A DNA stretch of 64,000 bases from Bacteroides sp. (GCA_023662825.1 JAMPIH010000008.1:1-64000), one strand, 5' to 3'. Numbered from the stretch's first letter, positions 7,619-17,172 are shown. Translations and numbers: made by a program. Notes: generated by a model not told the origin, from the letters alone.

Positions 7619-9010
7619 CTAAAACATGTAGTCCCATACGGGCAACACGACGGGCTTTTTCTTAAGGGCGTCGATGGCCTGCTGGTTCAGGTGTTCCTTG
7701 CGGATCACCAGGCGGAACATGTATTCGGAGAACCACTCGTCGGTAAAGGTGATGTATCCTTTGTGCCCGGCATCGGCGCCCCAGCTGTTCTCGAATTCCC
7801 ATTTCACGGGAATCTCGTTTTCGTCCACATCGCAGCCCACCAGCGTCATGGCGTGGCTCGAACCGCTCTGGCGGCTCAGGATGCGGTCGGCCTTCTCCAT
7901 ATCCAGCCTTACGCCTAAAAGCGAGGCGTAGTCGTACATTTCAGGGTCGGAAAGGCCTTTCTTGGAGTCGAACTGCTTGCCCACGTCGCAGGAGGCGTAC
8001 ATGGCCTCGTTGTTCTTGATGGAGGCCAGCGCCGCTTTCTTGATGTCCTCGTTGGGCAGGTTCAGATAGACCCAGTTCATGCCTTCGTAACTGTTGCGGT
8101 AGTTCTTTATTTCGTACACATTATAATAAGGACGGGTTGGGTCGTTCATAATCATGATGTAGTTGTCGGGCGTGTAGCCTTGGGGCGTGACCTCGGCGTA
8201 GAACTGCTTGGGCGTGTAGTCCTTGAGTTCCTTGATGTCGCCGTTCTTGTCTTTGTAGCGCCAGGTAAAGGTGGCGGGGGGCTCGCCCAGACAGAGCGCC
8301 AGAATGCGGTAAACATCCTGCAGGCCCTGCATCTTCTGCTTGCGCAGGGCGTCCGTCTTGGCGCCCTTTTCGGCCATGTGGCGTATTTCCATGCCGCTGC
8401 GGCGCAGGCTTTCGTTAATCAGGCTCACCATCTGGCCCGTGTTGTTGGAATGTTCGGTTTCGGGCATCACCTCTGCCGGCACCACGCCGTATTTGGTGGC
8501 CAGGTTGTAGTAGAGGTTCCACACGCCGCCGTCGTTTACGGGCGCGGAGAAGAAGGCCACCACCTCGCGGTCGTCCATATCGTTCTTGGCGGTGCGGATG
8601 ATGTTTTCGAGAAAGAGGTTCGACTTTTCGAGCATATCGTAGAAATAGAGGTAGTTATGCGAAAAGTCGAAATCCTCGATATTGTATTTCCTGATGATGC
8701 CGGGGCGAAGCACATTCATGGAGGTGAACATCCAGCAGCGGCCCGACTGCTTTTGGTTGGTGATGCCCTTTACGTCGACCCGGTACTTGAAGAAGTGGTC
8801 GATCTTGCCCTGTTTCTCGCGGTTGAGCGCCAGCGAGCGGATGTTGGCGTTGCCCGTGAGGGCGTTCTGTATCGCGCGGGTGGGGGCGTCCAGCACGAAG
8901 CCTTTTCTAAGTTGATCCAGTTGGGCGTTGCCGATTTCCTGCGCATGGGCGGGGCGGCAGAGCGGCAGCGCAAGCGCGATCACCGCCAGTTTGAAGAATG
9001 TATTTTTCAT
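7619..9010 (-). CDS. C1B-family aminopeptidase (bleomycin hydrolase/PepC type) with signal peptide
   Basis: A papain-fold cysteine peptidase of 463 residues. The catalytic triad is visible: Cys92 in QSGRCWMF, His386 in SSHAMTLVG and Asn408 in EFENSWG. Unlike cytosolic PepC it has a signal peptide (1-23, PAHAQ), so it should work in the periplasm or outside. The start is ATG 9010. A longer in-frame extension to 9202 only translates the 76-bp repeats and is not real. The family trims peptides from the N-terminus, which suits an asaccharolytic or peptide-using gut or oral anaerobe. Confidence 0.93.
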   Translation of the reverse strand: MKNTFFKLAVIALALPLCRPAHAQEIGNAQLDQLRKGFVLDAPTRAIQNALTGNANIRSLALNREKQGKIDHFFKYRVDVKGITNQKQSGRCWMFTSMNVLRPGIIRKYNIEDFDFSHNYLYFYDMLEKSNLFLENIIRTAKNDMDDREVVAFFSAPVNDGGVWNLYYNLATKYGVVPAEVMPETEHSNNTGQMVSLINESLRRSGMEIRHMAEKGAKTDALRKQKMQGLQDVYRILALCLGEPPATFTWRYKDKNGDIKELKDYTPKQFYAEVTPQGYTPDNYIMIMNDPTRPYYNVYEIKNYRNSYEGMNWVYLNLPNEDIKKAALASIKNNEAMYASCDVGKQFDSKKGLSDPEMYDYASLLGVRLDMEKADRILSRQSGSSHAMTLVGCDVDENEIPVKWEFENSWGADAGHKGYITFTDEWFSEYMFRLVIRKEHLNQQAIDALKKKPVVLPVWDYMF

Positions 9011-9048
9011 GTATGTATAAATTTTTTCTGCGGGTGAATGTAGGAAGC

Positions 9049-9200
9049 AAAAATACGAATAAACCGAGAGCCGAAAACAAGCCCACTTGTTTTTGGCCGA
9101 GGTGGAGTATTTTCGGCGGAGCCCAAAAATACGAATAAACCGAGAGCCGAAAACAAGTTCACTTGTTTTTGGCCGAGGTGGGGTATTTTCGGCGGAGCCC
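9049..9200. repeat. Tandem pair of 76-bp hairpin-forming repeats
   Basis: The unit at 9049-9124 is repeated at 9125-9200 with three differences, and a partial third start follows at 9201. Each unit contains an inverted repeat (CCGAAAACAAG then CTTGTTTTTGG), and an outer pair (AAAATAC then GTATTTT) can extend the stem. The repeats fill the space between the divergently transcribed peptidase and OmpA genes and could be a REP-like or miniature mobile element. A search for further genome copies would decide. Confidence 0.8.
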
Positions 9201-9294
9201 AAATACGAAAATGTCCCCGTTTTTTTCTTTGGAGGAATAATCGTAAATTCGCGAAGTCCGTTCTTTGGTTGAACGGTTCGGACAGCGAGTGCCT

Positions 9295-11832
9295 ATGAAG
9301 TTGAGAATGTTTTTACGGCTTGCCCTTGTGCCGCTGTTGCTTGGATCTTTTGCCGGCAACGCGCTGATGGCGCAGGCCCGTCAGATAAAGAAGGCGGACA
9401 CGGCCTTCCGCTACCATATGTACGATGTGTCGGTTACCCAGTATCAGAAGGCGTTTTCCCGTATGGGGCGCAAGGCCAAGACCGATCCCGACGAGAAGAA
9501 CCGCCTCCTGTTTCAGATTGCCGAGGCCTACCGCTACAGCGGGCAGCAGAAATCGGCCGCCCGCCAGTACCAGCGCTGTATCCGCAGCGGCTATTACAAG
9601 GTGAACCCCAAGGTGTATTTCCATCTGGCGAACCTGCAGCTGGCCGAGGGCGAGTTCGACAACGCGATTTCCAACTACCGCAATTATCTAGACTACATTC
9701 CCGACGACAGTGCCGGCATACAGGGCCTGCGGGCCGGCATCATGGCGCGCAAGGCCGCTTCGCAGGGAACCCGTTACCAGATAGAGAACGTGCGCAAGCT
9801 CAACACCAATTCCGGCGACTGGACGCCCCGCTACTACGATGCCGAGGGCACCATAGTGGCGTTCTCCTCCACGCGCGAGGGTGTGACGGGCAAGAAGAAC
9901 GACGCCTGGACAGGTCAGCGCTTTTCCGATATTTTCGTGGCCAAGCAGGACCCTAAGGGAGGATGGAGTCAGGCCGAGAAATTAGACCAGCTGGGCAAGA
10001 CCAGCACGGGCGCCAACGAGAGCGATGCCTCGTTCTGCAAGGACGGTTCGGTGATGTACTACACTTATTGCGGCAGCGAGAACAAGAAACGGAACCGCTG
10101 CGTCATCAAGACCTCCACTTTCGACGGCAAGGCCTGGGGCGATCCCGAAGAAGTGATTATCGGGGAGGATTCGGTGTCTGATTTCGTGCATCCCTTCATT
10201 ACCGAAGACGGCTCCCGCCTCTTTTTCGCCTCCAACCGCGAGGGCGGATTCGGCGACCTCGACATCTGGTATGCGGAGGGCAGCGGCAACACCTTTTCCG
10301 AGCCGGTCAACGTAAACTGGCGCAAGGACGATACCGAAGAAGAGATACGCGCCCAACAGGGCAGGAAATACGGCGAGGGCCGGGTCAATTCCCCGTACAA
10401 GGAAGCCTATCCCTACCTGCGTAACGACACCCTGCTGTATTTCGCCTCCACCGGACACGGTTCCCTGGGCGGCTACGATATTTTCCGCGCCGTGTTGCGC
10501 GACGGCGTCTTTACCGAGGTCGAGAACCTGGGCTATCCGGTGAACACCAACGCCGACGATTTCGGCATCTGCTTCCTGCCCGGCCAGAACAGGGGGCTGT
10601 TCAGCTCCAACCGGGGCGGCGGCCGCGGCAGCGACGACCTCTATTCGTTCTACATGCCCGACATCCTCTTTACCATTTCGGGAACCGTTACCGACGAATC
10701 CACGCTGCAGCCGGTTTCCAACGCCGAGATAACCTTGGCGGGCACCGACGGCATGCTGGTTTCGGCCACCACCGATTCCAAGGGTTTCTATATGTTCGAC
10801 GCCGGTCAGGTAAACGAGAACACCACCTACAAACTGATTGTGGAGAAACGCAATTACTTAGGCGCGGAAAGCACCGAGACCACGGTGGGGCTGATCGCGA
10901 GCAAGGATTTCGAACACGATTTCGTGCTTTCGCCCATGCCGCGTGGACCGGTGGTGTTGCCCGAGATCCTCTATGACCTCGGCAAATGGGACCTCAAGGA
11001 ACAATATCAGGATTCGTTGATGGACTTGATCGTACTGTTGGAAAAGAACCCGCGTCTGGTGATTGAGTTGGCCTCGCATACCGACAGCCGCCCCATCGCC
11101 ATGACCAACGACTCGCTCTCGCAATACCGCGCCCAGTCGGTGGTCGATTACCTGATCAGGCGAGGCATCCACGGCGAGCGCCTCGTGGCCAAGGGTTATG
11201 GCTCGCACGTGCCCCGCACCCTGCAGAAAAATATGGTTTCCTACTATAAGGGCATGCCCTATGCCTTCGATTCGGGTTGCGTGATGACCGTCGCCTACAT
11301 CGCTTCCTTAAAGGACAGGAACATGCAGGAGGCGGCGCACCAGTTGAACCGCCGTACCGAGTTCAGCGTGTTGCGCGAGGATTTCATTCCCACAGAAAAG
11401 GGCAATATCTCCTCCCTGGTGGGGATGGGCGACTGGGCGAACGCCAATAAGGTTCCGTTTACGCTGAATCCCGACGACAAGCCCGAAGTGCGGGTCATCG
11501 CCAACGGGATGGGCATGCGCGCGGTGGTGGACAGGAAGGCGAAGGTGTGCGCCATAAGCATCGATGCGGCCATGCGTCTGCTGCAGGTGGGGAATCTGGG
11601 CAAGAACAGCTTCAAGAATAAGGAAAAGGCCTTTAATGCCGACGGGGAGGTGCTGCCCGGGCAGCACCTGCAGCTTAAGGAACTTAAGATGGGGCAGTAT
11701 GTGCTGCCGCGTATCGAGTTCGTGACCGTAGAGGAATTGCCGGCGGAGATTATTCTCAACGCGGCGGGCATGGCCAAATTGGGAGACTATACCATCGACA
11801 TGGATGCGCGGCAGATTGTCGTGGAAGAATAA
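9295..11832 (+). CDS. PorE-like OmpA-family protein with TPR, PD40 propeller, CRD and a degenerate retropepsin-like C-terminus
   Basis: An 845-residue envelope protein with a signal peptide (about 1-28). Domain order: TPR-like helices (about 30-160), PD40/WD40-like propeller repeats (about 170-450, with FSSTREG, FASNREGG and FASTGHGSLGGYDIF), a carboxypeptidase regulatory domain (about 459-530) and an OmpA peptidoglycan-binding domain (about 570-700, IELASHTDSRP and LSQYRAQSVVDYL). This order matches PorE, a T9SS component that anchors to peptidoglycan. A further domain (about 730-845) looks like a clan AA aspartic protease in which the DTG motif reads DRK (Asp746). The start is ATG 9295; an upstream TTG at 9265 is unlikely. 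T9SS membership is an inference from architecture. Confidence 0.78.
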   Translation: MKLRMFLRLALVPLLLGSFAGNALMAQARQIKKADTAFRYHMYDVSVTQYQKAFSRMGRKAKTDPDEKNRLLFQIAEAYRYSGQQKSAARQYQRCIRSGYYKVNPKVYFHLANLQLAEGEFDNAISNYRNYLDYIPDDSAGIQGLRAGIMARKAASQGTRYQIENVRKLNTNSGDWTPRYYDAEGTIVAFSSTREGVTGKKNDAWTGQRFSDIFVAKQDPKGGWSQAEKLDQLGKTSTGANESDASFCKDGSVMYYTYCGSENKKRNRCVIKTSTFDGKAWGDPEEVIIGEDSVSDFVHPFITEDGSRLFFASNREGGFGDLDIWYAEGSGNTFSEPVNVNWRKDDTEEEIRAQQGRKYGEGRVNSPYKEAYPYLRNDTLLYFASTGHGSLGGYDIFRAVLRDGVFTEVENLGYPVNTNADDFGICFLPGQNRGLFSSNRGGGRGSDDLYSFYMPDILFTISGTVTDESTLQPVSNAEITLAGTDGMLVSATTDSKGFYMFDAGQVNENTTYKLIVEKRNYLGAESTETTVGLIASKDFEHDFVLSPMPRGPVVLPEILYDLGKWDLKEQYQDSLMDLIVLLEKNPRLVIELASHTDSRPIAMTNDSLSQYRAQSVVDYLIRRGIHGERLVAKGYGSHVPRTLQKNMVSYYKGMPYAFDSGCVMTVAYIASLKDRNMQEAAHQLNRRTEFSVLREDFIPTEKGNISSLVGMGDWANANKVPFTLNPDDKPEVRVIANGMGMRAVVDRKAKVCAISIDAAMRLLQVGNLGKNSFKNKEKAFNADGEVLPGQHLQLKELKMGQYVLPRIEFVTVEELPAEIILNAAGMAKLGDYTIDMDARQIVVEE

Positions 11833-11865
11833 AAAGTGGATAAAACCAACTAAAACTATACGCTT

Positions 11866-13053
11866 ATGGATGCGAATACAAAGTATGAACAGCGAGGCGT
11901 CTCGGCGGCCAAGACCGACGTGAAGAATGCCATCGGCGGATTGGACAAGGGGCTCTTCGAAAATTCGTTCTGCAAGATCATTCCCGATGTGATGGGCGAG
12001 AACAAGAAGAGCATGTTCGGTCCTTCTTATTGCAATATCATGCACGCCGACGGTGCGGGCACCAAGGCGGTACTGGCATACCTCTACTGGAAGGAAACCG
12101 GTGATGCTTCGGTATGGCGCGGCATCGCCCAGGACGCCGTGGTCATGAACACCGACGATCTGCTGTGCGTGGGTGCCACCACGAATCTTGTCCTGTCTTC
12201 GACCATCGGGCGCAACAAGTTCCTGATTCCCGGCGAGGTGATAAAGGAAATTATCGAGGGAACCCAGGAATTTGTGGAGAGGATGGCGCAGAACCACATC
12301 AACATCACCTTTGCCGGCGGAGAGACCGCCGATATGGGCGACAGCGTGCGTACCGTCGTGGTGGACAGCACGGTGAGCGCGCGCATCAAGAAAAACGAAG
12401 TTATTTCCTGCGACCGCATCCAGGCGGGCGACGTGATTGTAGGCTTGGCCTCTTTCGGCAGGACCACCTACGAAGAGGAGTACAACAGCGGTATAGGCAG
12501 CAACGGCCTTACCAGCGCGCGTCACGACGTGCTTCAGCACGATTATGCCCGGAAATATCCTGAGTCGTACGATCCGGCGGTAAACGAAAGCCTTGTTTAC
12601 AGCGGCAGCAAGTCGCTGACCGACGAAACGGGAGTGGAAGGCCTGAACGTGGGCAAACTCCTGCTGTCGCCCACGCGTACCTACGCCCCCGTGATTCAGG
12701 CGATATTGGAGAACTACCGCCCCAGCATCCACGGCATTATCCATTGCACGGGCGGGGCGCAGACCAAGGTGATGAACTTCGTGCGGAACCTGCACGTGGT
12801 CAAGAACAGCCTGTTCGCCACGCCGCCCGTTTTCAGCATGATCCAGGCCGAGAGCGGCACTGCATGGCAGGAGATGTATCAGGTGTTCAACATGGGGCAC
12901 CGCATGGAGCTGTATGTTAAGGAGAACATCGCCGCCGACGTGATTAAGATAGCCCGTTACTTCGACTTGGAGGCTAAGGTGATAGGCTATTGTGAAAACA
13001 GTTCCAAGAATATGCTCACCATCGACGGCGAGTACGGTACGTTTACCTACTAA
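11866..13053 (+). CDS. purM: Phosphoribosylformylglycinamidine cyclo-ligase (AIR synthase)
   Basis: Catalyses ATP-dependent ring closure of FGAM to AIR in purine synthesis, in the cytoplasm. Recognised by the N-terminal YEQRGVSAAKTDV, the metal/nucleotide-binding HADGAGTKAVLAY, the NTDDLLCVGAT motif, FAGGETADMGD and the C-terminal substrate segment around IIHCTGGAQTKV. The length of 395 residues is longer than the E. coli enzyme (345), as I expect for Bacteroidota. It stands alone rather than in a pur operon, followed by an inverted repeat that may terminate it. Confidence 0.93.
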   Translation: MDANTKYEQRGVSAAKTDVKNAIGGLDKGLFENSFCKIIPDVMGENKKSMFGPSYCNIMHADGAGTKAVLAYLYWKETGDASVWRGIAQDAVVMNTDDLLCVGATTNLVLSSTIGRNKFLIPGEVIKEIIEGTQEFVERMAQNHINITFAGGETADMGDSVRTVVVDSTVSARIKKNEVISCDRIQAGDVIVGLASFGRTTYEEEYNSGIGSNGLTSARHDVLQHDYARKYPESYDPAVNESLVYSGSKSLTDETGVEGLNVGKLLLSPTRTYAPVIQAILENYRPSIHGIIHCTGGAQTKVMNFVRNLHVVKNSLFATPPVFSMIQAESGTAWQEMYQVFNMGHRMELYVKENIAADVIKIARYFDLEAKVIGYCENSSKNMLTIDGEYGTFTY

Positions 13054-13099
13054 GCTCCGTGTTTTTGCCGGATTCCGTTGATGTCCGGCAATTTCGGTC

Positions 13100-13151
13100 A
13101 AAAAGCAGTGTTCGGGTTGCTTCGCTGTAAGTGGTTTGAACACTGCTTTTT
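13100..13151. terminator. 14-bp perfect inverted repeat, likely terminator of purM
   Basis: AAAAAGCAGTGTTC (13100-13113) pairs fully with 13138-13151, leaving a 24-nt loop, and the flanking A and T runs make it look like a bidirectional intrinsic terminator. A second, shorter stem (GCCGGA 13067-13072 with TCCGGC 13084-13089) lies just upstream. Confidence 0.7.
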
Positions 13152-13253
13152 ATATTGTAATTAACAGCCATTTGTTAATGGTTTCGGTCTTTTGTGGGCT
13201 GCCGTTCCTTGGCTTAGGGCTAATTTCGCACGCTTTAAGTAAGAAACATACAC

Positions 13254-15869
13254 ATGGCACAATATATACGGTCTGTTTTCGGAAAAGTTGCGTTTTTTTC
13301 GCTCTTGTTTTTCCCTATCTCGGTTCAGGCACAGCACTATCATGTGATAAAAGGGCAGATTTATGACCAGAAAGACAAGCTGGTGTTGCCTCAGGCTCAG
13401 GTGATGGTGGTTGACAGGGGCGGACAGGGCGCGGTGGCCGATATAGACGGCAATTATGTCTTGGCGGTGGAACGCGCGGAAGTGGAGTTGTATTTTCGCT
13501 ATTTGGGTTATGAAGACAAGCGTATAAAGGTTTCGTTTGCCAAGGGGGAAACTACCAAAATACTGAATGTAGGTATGAATTCGGTGGCCACCACGCTGGA
13601 AGCCGTGCAAATTCAAGGTTCTCGTTTGGAACGCGACGGCAAGTCGTCCATTCAGACAATGGAAGTGGTGGGATTGGAAAGCATTGCCAAAAATAATGTC
13701 ACTACATTGGATCGGGCATTAAAAGGCGTGGCCGGCCTGGCGATTGTGGATAACGAGCCTCAGATGCGCGGTGGCAGCGGTTTCAGTTCAGGAATGGGCA
13801 GCCGCGTGATGCTGCTGTTGGACAATATGCCGATGTTGCGCGCCGATGCAGGGCGCCCTGCATGGAACCTGATATCGATGGAAGATGTGGAACAGATAGA
13901 CGTGCTCAAGGGGGCGGCCTCGGTGCTCTACGGATCGGCAGCCATCAATGGAGCCATTAATGTTCATACCAAATATGCCACCAATAAACCCAATAGTACC
14001 GTTAAGCTCTATTGTGGGCTGTATGCCAAACCCAACAGCATTTCCTTGAATGAAAATTACGAAGAACGTAATCCCAAGCCTCCTTTTAACTTACAGCAAT
14101 TTTCGCGCAAGGTAAAGGATAAGTCTTGGGCAAAGGGATTGCCGATGAAATCGGGTATCAGTCTGGCACATTCGCGCAAGATGACGAGATGGTGGGATTT
14201 TACGGCCAGTGTGGATTATGACTATGACGATGGCTATCGTTTAAGTGGAAGCGAACATCCGGACGACCACGTGGAACACGCCGAAACTCGAGTGCGTGCA
14301 AGTATGGGAAATCTGTTTCATATCAACGATAAGTGGACGTTTTCACTTAATGCCAACTTCCTCTTTTCGCGCAATAGTATGTATAATTTTTGGGCGAATG
14401 CTATCGATGGAAAATATAAGCCTTTCGGACATAACGAAGATGGCAAGTGGACCACTACGTTGAGTAAGTTTAAGGATATTGTATTGCTTGTTGACCCTCA
14501 TCTCAAATATGTTTCGCCCAAGGGTGGGGTTCATGAGTTGGATAACCGTTATATGTTTTCGAACAATAACGTACTCAATATCACGGGTCAGGACGCACAC
14601 TCCCATTCGGCTTACAACAGTTATCGATATCGCAAGGTCTTTAAGCGTGCGGCCGATTTGGGCATTACCACCGGCATCACCAATCAATATACATTTTCGG
14701 GAGGCGAGGTTTTTTCGGGTGACGCATATGCCATTGGCTCCGAGGGGGCGCACGAATCGGACAATCTGGCGGTATTTGTAAAATTAGATAAGCCTTTCTT
14801 GAAAGATAAGAACCTTAAATTAGAGCTGGGGGGACGTTTTGAGGCGGCATTTGTGGATGCTTGGCATGAAATGGCTCCCGTATTTCAGTTGGGACTAAAC
14901 TACGATATTCTGCAGAGCGGTACGACGTTGCGCCTTTCTGCGGGTCAGGGCTACCGTGCGGCCACTATCGGTGAGAAATTCATCACAACCCGTGTGGGAA
15001 TGTATGGATTCTATCCTAATCCCGACTTGAAGTCTGAAAGGAGTTTGAATTTTGAATTCGGTATCAGGCAGATGTTCAAGAATAGAGAGGACGGGAAGTC
15101 GGATATTTTCGGATATGTGGATGTGGCGGCTTTCCACCAGATTTATTGGAACTATATTGAATTCTTTATGGGGCCGTGGAACCCTGATGGACGGGAAGAA
15201 TTGTCGAAACGTTTCGGGTTTGAATTTTTCAACACGGGTCGTGCTACGATTACGGGGGTAGAGGCAAGTTTGATGACACAGTTTGATATTACTGAAAAAT
15301 TCTCATTTTCAATAAGCGGCAACTACACTTATTCGCTGCCTGTATGCAAGGAACCGGATAAGGTGTACCGCTCAACCTCGAGCAAGGATTATAAGTACAG
15401 TAATTCTTCATCGAACACCGAAGGCAATATCCTGAAATACCGGATTCAGCATATGGCTAAATTCGATATAGATTTCAAGTTTTGGAAGATATTCAGCATA
15501 GGGGCGGGCATCCAGTATATGAGTGCGATGAAGAACGTGGATGGGGTGTTTGTGGAGATGGATAAGAACGAAAAGGAGCATGCCGATTGGTTGAACAGCA
15601 TGGACATGGATTTACCTTTTTACGGCATTTGTGAGTTTATGCGCAAGCATGATTGGGGCTCGATTGTGTTGGATTTGCGGGCGAGTGTGGACATTAACCG
15701 CTTTACCATTTCGTTTGTGGTGAACAACGCGCTGAACGCTGAATACTCCCTGCGTCCGTTGTATATTGAGGCTCCTTTAAGCTGCAATTTGCAGGTGGTG
15801 TATCGTTTTCAGGATATCAACCCCCTTACATGGTTCCATCGTAAGAAAGCCGATGTGGCACGCTTGTAG
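13254..15869 (+). CDS. TonB-dependent outer-membrane receptor with CarboxypepD-reg-like N-terminal domain
   Basis: An outer-membrane importer of 871 residues. Signal peptide (about 1-24, VQAQ), CarboxypepD_reg-like domain (about 28-105, KGQIYDQKDKLVLPQAQVMV), plug (about 120-235, with MRGGSGF, LLLDNMP and VEQIDVLKGAASVLYGSAA), then a barrel ending in NNALNAEYSLRP and a short tail. No SusD partner follows, so it is more like a metal, cofactor or peptide receptor than a glycan one. The substrate is unknown. The gene is less GC-rich than its left neighbours, and it starts the surface-protein region that runs to 30 kb. A TAATTTCG at 13221-13228 may serve as its -7 box. Confidence 0.9.
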   Translation: MAQYIRSVFGKVAFFSLLFFPISVQAQHYHVIKGQIYDQKDKLVLPQAQVMVVDRGGQGAVADIDGNYVLAVERAEVELYFRYLGYEDKRIKVSFAKGETTKILNVGMNSVATTLEAVQIQGSRLERDGKSSIQTMEVVGLESIAKNNVTTLDRALKGVAGLAIVDNEPQMRGGSGFSSGMGSRVMLLLDNMPMLRADAGRPAWNLISMEDVEQIDVLKGAASVLYGSAAINGAINVHTKYATNKPNSTVKLYCGLYAKPNSISLNENYEERNPKPPFNLQQFSRKVKDKSWAKGLPMKSGISLAHSRKMTRWWDFTASVDYDYDDGYRLSGSEHPDDHVEHAETRVRASMGNLFHINDKWTFSLNANFLFSRNSMYNFWANAIDGKYKPFGHNEDGKWTTTLSKFKDIVLLVDPHLKYVSPKGGVHELDNRYMFSNNNVLNITGQDAHSHSAYNSYRYRKVFKRAADLGITTGITNQYTFSGGEVFSGDAYAIGSEGAHESDNLAVFVKLDKPFLKDKNLKLELGGRFEAAFVDAWHEMAPVFQLGLNYDILQSGTTLRLSAGQGYRAATIGEKFITTRVGMYGFYPNPDLKSERSLNFEFGIRQMFKNREDGKSDIFGYVDVAAFHQIYWNYIEFFMGPWNPDGREELSKRFGFEFFNTGRATITGVEASLMTQFDITEKFSFSISGNYTYSLPVCKEPDKVYRSTSSKDYKYSNSSSNTEGNILKYRIQHMAKFDIDFKFWKIFSIGAGIQYMSAMKNVDGVFVEMDKNEKEHADWLNSMDMDLPFYGICEFMRKHDWGSIVLDLRASVDINRFTISFVVNNALNAEYSLRPLYIEAPLSCNLQVVYRFQDINPLTWFHRKKADVARL

Positions 15870-15895
15870 AATATAATAAACTTAAAATTATAAAA

Positions 15896-16864
15896 ATGAA
15901 AAAAATGATTTTATTGCTCGGCCTGGCTCCGCTTTTCGTGGGTTCGGTTGTGGCGCAAAATGACACGATTGAAGACGGAAAATTCGCGTATTGGGAACAA
16001 AAAACTGGTACGGAAGGTGTGAAATACGATGAGTTGAGCGCTCCTTTTTGGACTTCGCTGAACCAATTGGCTAGTCTTCCGGCCGATATGTTTACGGGGC
16101 CCGTTACAATGTTCAAGGATCCGGGTCGCTCGGGAGCTGTGAATGATTATGCCCCGCGCATGGTGGCTAACCAGATGCTTTTTGGCGACAGCGGTATGAT
16201 TTTTCTGCCGGGTGTTATCGGTACGATTGATGTGGTTTTTGAAAAATTGACGGCACGTACAGGACGTGCTTTTTCTTCGAGACCTAAGGCTATCAGGGGC
16301 TATATGAAATGTGCCCCCGTAAATGGAGATAGTGCCAACATTTATGTGGGTCTTTCCCGCTACAATAAGACAACGGGAACCCGTCAGGTGATTGGTATGG
16401 TTGATAAGAGTTACAAGGAAACGATTTCCGAATGGACGGAATTCAATTTGCCTATTCAATATCGTAGCGATGACATACCCGATACTGTAATTGTGCTTTT
16501 TGTATCGAGTGGTGGTTACGACCGTAACTTTAAAAATCTGTTGCATTGTCAGGGGCAACTCGGCAGTATGATTAGCGTGGATGACGTGGAATTCGTTTAC
16601 GATAACGTTGCCAACGAAACCAACGAGGTTTTGGCGGGTTCCAAACTGTACCCCAATCCTTCCGTCAGCGGTGTGTTTAACCTGAATGTAGGGGAAGCCT
16701 GCGGCATGGAAGTGTTCTCGGTTTCGGGTCAGCTTATCATGCAGAAGAATTTGGCCACTGCCGGTGAATACACCGTGGATCTGTCGCGTTTCGCTCCGGG
16801 TGTGTATTACATCCGTTTGTCGAATAACGACGGTATGGCCGCCCTTAAAGCCATCAAGCGCTAG
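15896..16864 (+). CDS. Secreted PCMD-like protein with T9SS type A sorting domain
   Basis: A 322-residue protein with signal peptide (about 1-20, VVAQN), a PCMD-like beta-rich middle domain (about 25-235, containing NLPIQYRSDDIPDTVIVLFVSS and SVDDVEFVYD) and a type A T9SS C-terminal signal (about 248-322, KLYPNPSVSGVFNLNV to GVYYIRLSNNDG and a basic end). It is expected to be secreted through the T9SS and attached to the cell surface. The middle domain resembles the N-terminal parts of the two giant proteins at 18.6 and 24.4 kb, so the three are probably paralogous cargo. It follows the TonB receptor by 26 bp and may be co-transcribed with it. Confidence 0.8.
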   Translation: MKKMILLLGLAPLFVGSVVAQNDTIEDGKFAYWEQKTGTEGVKYDELSAPFWTSLNQLASLPADMFTGPVTMFKDPGRSGAVNDYAPRMVANQMLFGDSGMIFLPGVIGTIDVVFEKLTARTGRAFSSRPKAIRGYMKCAPVNGDSANIYVGLSRYNKTTGTRQVIGMVDKSYKETISEWTEFNLPIQYRSDDIPDTVIVLFVSSGGYDRNFKNLLHCQGQLGSMISVDDVEFVYDNVANETNEVLAGSKLYPNPSVSGVFNLNVGEACGMEVFSVSGQLIMQKNLATAGEYTVDLSRFAPGVYYIRLSNNDGMAALKAIKR

Positions 16865-16887
16865 GCGCGACGTCAAACGATGTAGAG

Positions 16888-16925
16888 ATTCCGCCTTCGA
16901 ATTCTTTCGGAGGCGGAATTTTTTT
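16888..16925 (+). terminator. Intrinsic terminator after the T9SS cargo gene
   Basis: ATTCCGCCT (16888-16896) pairs with AGGCGGAAT (16911-16919), followed directly by six or more T residues. This is a strong rho-independent terminator 23 bp after the stop codon. Confidence 0.85.
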
Positions 16926-16966
16926 ATAGGTGGATTTGTTGTAATCATCAGTATATCAGTTGTCGT

Positions 16967-17119
16967 GATCATTTTCGTGAGGTCACGAAAATGATCGTTG
17001 CCGGCAGTGTGGTCGTTTTAGGCTGTATAGGCAAGAAGGATTCTCTGTATGTGATTCTAAATTGCTAATTGTAAGAAAATCAGTTATTGTGATCATTTTC
17101 GTGAACCCACGAAAATGAT
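16967..17119. repeat. Upstream pair of dinD-type palindromes (copies A and B)
   Basis: Copy A has arms at 16968-16979 and 16984-16995, and copy B at 17092-17103 and 17108-17119. Each is ATCATTTTCGTG, a 4-base loop (AGGT in A, AACC in B), then its exact complement. The copies are 124 bp apart. Copy A's similarity to dinD continues 5' of the palindrome: TTGTAAT and then roughly half of the next 20 bases match dinD codons before the palindrome. A 22-base stretch (17066-17087) before copy B is identical to one before copy E downstream (18253-18274), so the flanks contain homologous blocks. Together with the terminator this fills most of the 377 bp before dinD. Confidence 0.9.
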
Positions 17120-17143
17120 AAATCTTTTAAGTTTTTTTTAACA

Positions 17144-17172
17144 TTTGCGTATGGATAGATGCTGTACCTTTG
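17144..17172 (+). promoter_or_regulatory. Promoter of the dinD-family gene
   Basis: A -33 TTTG (17144-17147) and a -7 TACCTTTG (17165-17172) are 17 bp apart, slightly shorter than the common Bacteroidota spacing. The element lies 25 bp after palindrome B. The predicted 5' leader is about 60 nt, to ATG 17242. Confidence 0.65.

Noticed and set aside
9011..9202. N-terminal extension of the C1B peptidase
   Set aside because: It is read-through of the 76-bp repeats; the signal peptide starts at ATG 9010.
11308..13143. Long open frame on the minus strand over the OmpA gene and purM
   Set aside because: GC-rich shadow with no family resemblance opposite two clear genes.
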